Below are positions 13,483 through 15,497 of a DNA stretch of 15,497 bases, piece by piece. Origin of the DNA: Clostridium sp. UBA4108 (GTDB taxonomy: Bacteria; Bacillota; Clostridia; Clostridiales; Clostridiaceae); the NCBI GenBank assembly GCA_002381695.1, contig DFXM01000046.1, positions 247,502 to 262,998 on the forward strand. Direction: 5' to 3'. The notes under the pieces are model-generated. The model ran no database searches and was not told the DNA's origin. It was given only the letters and a program-made list of their open reading frames with translations. A program made the position numbers and the translations under genes. The first letter of the stretch is position 1. Each line of letters starts with the position of its first letter.

Positions 13483-15360
13483 CTACATCATTATTTTACA
13501 AATATTATTTGTAAATTCTACAGGATCAGCTATAGTTAATCCTTCTATAAGCAATGCTTGATTATATAATAAATCTGTATATAATTTAAATTTATCTTTA
13601 TCACCTTCATAAGCTTCTTTTAAAACTTTAAATACATGGTGATTTATATTTATTTCTAAAATCTTATCTGCTTTTATGTTCTCATTATTCGGCATGGCGT
13701 TTAGAACCTTCTCCATTTCAATTGAAAGTTCTCCTTCATTTGATAAACATACTGGATGATTCTTTAATCTCTTTGAAGCTTTAACAGCTTTAACCTTATC
13801 TGATAATATCTCTTTCATACCCTCAAACAATCCACTATTTTCCTTATTTTCTTCTTCAGATGCCACATTTTCTTCTGCATCTATACCTAAGTCACCACTG
13901 GATACAGATTTAAATTCCACATCCTTATAGTTCATCATCATTCTTATAGCAAATTCGTCTACCTCATCTGTAAAGTAAAGTATTTCATATCCTTTATCTA
14001 ATACAAGGTCTGTTTGTGGCATTTTCTCAATTCTTTCATTGGATTCACCTGCAGCATAATAAATATATTTTTGCCCTTCTGGCATTCTAGAAATATATTC
14101 AGCTAAAGTTACCATCTTCTTCTCTTTTGAAGAATAGAACATTAATAAATCTTGTAATACATCCTTATTACTTCCAAACTCACTGTATATACCATATTTT
14201 AACTGTCTTCCAAAGGATTTGTAAAATTCTTCATACTTTTCTCTTTCATTCTTTAATATATTTTCTAACTCATTTTTTATCTTATTTTTTATATTTTTAG
14301 CAATTAATTTTAATTGTCTATCATGCTGTAATATCTCTCTAGATATATTAAGAGATAGATCCTCTGAATCTACTATTCCTTTTACAAAACCAAAATAATC
14401 TGGTAATAAATCTGGACATTTATTCATTATTAAAACGCCGCTTGAGTATAACTCTAGACCTTTTTCATACTCTTTAGTATAGAAATCATAAGGTGTTTTC
14501 TCTGGGATGTATAAAATTGAGTTATAACTTACTGCACCATCTACACTTATATGAATGTGTTTTATCGGCTTGTCAAAGCCATAGTGCTTTTCAGCATAAA
14601 AATTATCATAATCTTCTTTTGTAAGCTCATTTTTATTTTTTCTCCAGATAGGAACCATACTATTTACTACTTGTTCCTCTGTATAATCTTCATATTCACT
14701 ATCGCTACCCTCTTTAAGTTTGCTACTAGTTAAATCCATTTTTATTGGGTATCTAATGAAATCAGAGTATTTTTTAATTATTGACTTTATTTTATATTCT
14801 TCTAAATATTCGTCAAAATTTTCATCCTCTGTATTTTCTTTTATCTTAAGTATAATATCTGTACCAACAGAATCTTTTTCACAAGGTTCTATAGTGTATC
14901 CTTCTATACCTTTAGATTCCCATTTATAAGCTTCCTCATTACCAAAAGCTTTGCTTATAACTGTAACTTCATCAGCTACTAAGAATGAAGAATAAAATCC
15001 TACTCCAAATTGTCCTATTATATCATGACCGTCTTCAATTTCATTTTCCTTTTTAAATTGTAATGAACCACTCTTTGCTATAACTCCAAGATTATCATCA
15101 AGCTCTTGTTGAGTCATTCCAATACCAGAGTCAGAAATTTTTAATGTCCTATTTTCTTTATCAATGGTGATTTTAACATAGTAATCATCTTTCTCAAATA
15201 CTAGAGAATCATCTACCAAGGTTTTGTAATAAATTTTATCAATAGCATCACTAGCATTAGAGATAAGTTCTCTTAAAAAAATTTCCCTATGGGTATAAAT
15301 TGAGTTAATCATAAGGTCTAAAAGTCTTTTAGACTCTGCTTTAAATTGTTTTGTTTCCAC
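13483..15360 (-). CDS. htpG: Molecular chaperone HtpG (Hsp90)
   Basis: This is a cytosolic, ATP-driven homodimeric chaperone that helps refold or mature client proteins under stress. At 625 residues it is the normal bacterial length with no truncation. The N-terminal GHKL ATPase site is complete: catalytic Glu in EIFLRELISNASDAIDKI, nucleotide-binding ISDSGIGMT, the lid region with IGQFGVGFYSSFLVAD, and GTDIILKI. The middle domain shows the family block SREILQHDRQLKLIAKNIKNK, and the C-terminal dimerisation segment follows (HPVCLSNEGELS, NINHHVFKVLKEAY). The start is a GTG at 15360, 9 bases after GGGAG in a purine-rich run. No CIRCE element is visible upstream within the window, so HrcA control is not indicated. 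The gene is monocistronic with its own terminator. Confidence 0.97.
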   Translation of the reverse strand: METKQFKAESKRLLDLMINSIYTHREIFLRELISNASDAIDKIYYKTLVDDSLVFEKDDYYVKITIDKENRTLKISDSGIGMTQQELDDNLGVIAKSGSLQFKKENEIEDGHDIIGQFGVGFYSSFLVADEVTVISKAFGNEEAYKWESKGIEGYTIEPCEKDSVGTDIILKIKENTEDENFDEYLEEYKIKSIIKKYSDFIRYPIKMDLTSSKLKEGSDSEYEDYTEEQVVNSMVPIWRKNKNELTKEDYDNFYAEKHYGFDKPIKHIHISVDGAVSYNSILYIPEKTPYDFYTKEYEKGLELYSSGVLIMNKCPDLLPDYFGFVKGIVDSEDLSLNISREILQHDRQLKLIAKNIKNKIKNELENILKNEREKYEEFYKSFGRQLKYGIYSEFGSNKDVLQDLLMFYSSKEKKMVTLAEYISRMPEGQKYIYYAAGESNERIEKMPQTDLVLDKGYEILYFTDEVDEFAIRMMMNYKDVEFKSVSSGDLGIDAEENVASEEENKENSGLFEGMKEILSDKVKAVKASKRLKNHPVCLSNEGELSIEMEKVLNAMPNNENIKADKILEININHHVFKVLKEAYEGDKDKFKLYTDLLYNQALLIEGLTIADPVEFTNNICKIMM

Positions 15361-15421
15361 TTTAAATCTCTCCCTTCAGAATAAAAAACTCATAATATAT
15401 AAGTTACAATTAAGTTTTTAC

Positions 15422-15427
15422 ATTATA
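15422..15427 (-). promoter_or_regulatory. Candidate -10 box of htpG
   Basis: A perfect TATAAT on the minus strand lies 61 bases upstream of the GTG start. The hexamers 16-18 bases further upstream match the -35 consensus poorly, so the assignment is weak. A 10-bp palindrome, GTTTCGAAAC (15486-15495), is further upstream at the window edge. Confidence 0.3.
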
Positions 15428-15497
15428 CAAATAGGCATGTCATAAAATTGAGTTAACTAGAACTTCATATTATTACTGTTCAACCGTTTCGAAACCT

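Noticed and set aside
15486..15495. GTTTCGAAAC palindrome at the right edge
   Set aside because: It is short, cut off from its context by the window edge, and not linked to a defined promoter. Mentioned only with the htpG leader.
15361..15497. CIRCE operator upstream of htpG
   Set aside because: No TTAGCACTC-N9-GAGTGCTAA or close variant is present in the available upstream sequence.
1..15497. tRNA, rRNA, CRISPR, insertion sequence, prophage, T-box or known riboswitch
   Set aside because: No cloverleaf, regular spaced repeats, transposase or integrase, terminal repeats, or known riboswitch core was seen on either strand by reading.

Overview
The window is AT-rich DNA with strong purine-rich ribosome binding sites, GTG and TTG starts next to ATG, and many hairpin-plus-U terminators. 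The gene content (a CheV chemotaxis coupler, a PepV-type dipeptidase, an M29 aminopeptidase, a Csp-like subtilase of the clostridial germination family, YmaF, HtpG) points to a motile, spore-forming Firmicute, most likely Clostridium or a close relative. The sequence gives no basis for a species name. I see no mobile elements, tRNA or rRNA genes, or CRISPR array. It reads as ordinary chromosome made of short independent transcription units.

Layout from left to right. (1) 1-2583, minus strand: cheV behind a candidate sigma-D promoter, then pepV upstream of it. (2) 2584-4149: a divergent spacer with an orphan hairpin, then an M29 aminopeptidase on plus, ending in a convergent terminator. (3) 4172-6090, minus strand: a FUSC/aromatic-acid-exporter-like membrane protein followed by a membrane-anchored ComEC-like metallo-beta-lactamase-fold protein, with a 19-bp stem between them. 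(4) 6337-7153: a SAM-dependent methyltransferase on plus and a strong shared terminator. (5) 7236-9766: a Csp-like S8 protein on minus whose catalytic serine position is cysteine, with a good match to a sigma-K promoter. Divergent from it is a 0.4-kb leader-like region (hairpin, perfect Shine-Dalgarno sequence, possible 56-residue ORF) leading into ymaF, a small protein made of H-x-H repeats. (6) 9826-13294, minus strand: two tightly coupled ABC exporter half-transporters, probably a heterodimer. (7) 13429-15497: htpG with its terminator and leader.

How the genes work together: pepV and the M29 enzyme are both cytosolic peptidases and sit back to back, so the spacer between them may control peptide use in both directions. 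The two ABC genes almost certainly make one transporter. The FUSC/MBL pair may be co-transcribed. The most interesting block is the S8/ymaF divergent locus: a sporulation-type promoter drives a subtilase-fold protein that may be a pseudoprotease or a thiol variant. This recalls the CspC/CspA pseudoproteases of clostridial spore germination, although no cspBAC-sleC cluster is visible here.

Several of the longest reading frames begin with a GTG that lies inside the ribosome binding site. I have moved those starts downstream and say so in each entry.
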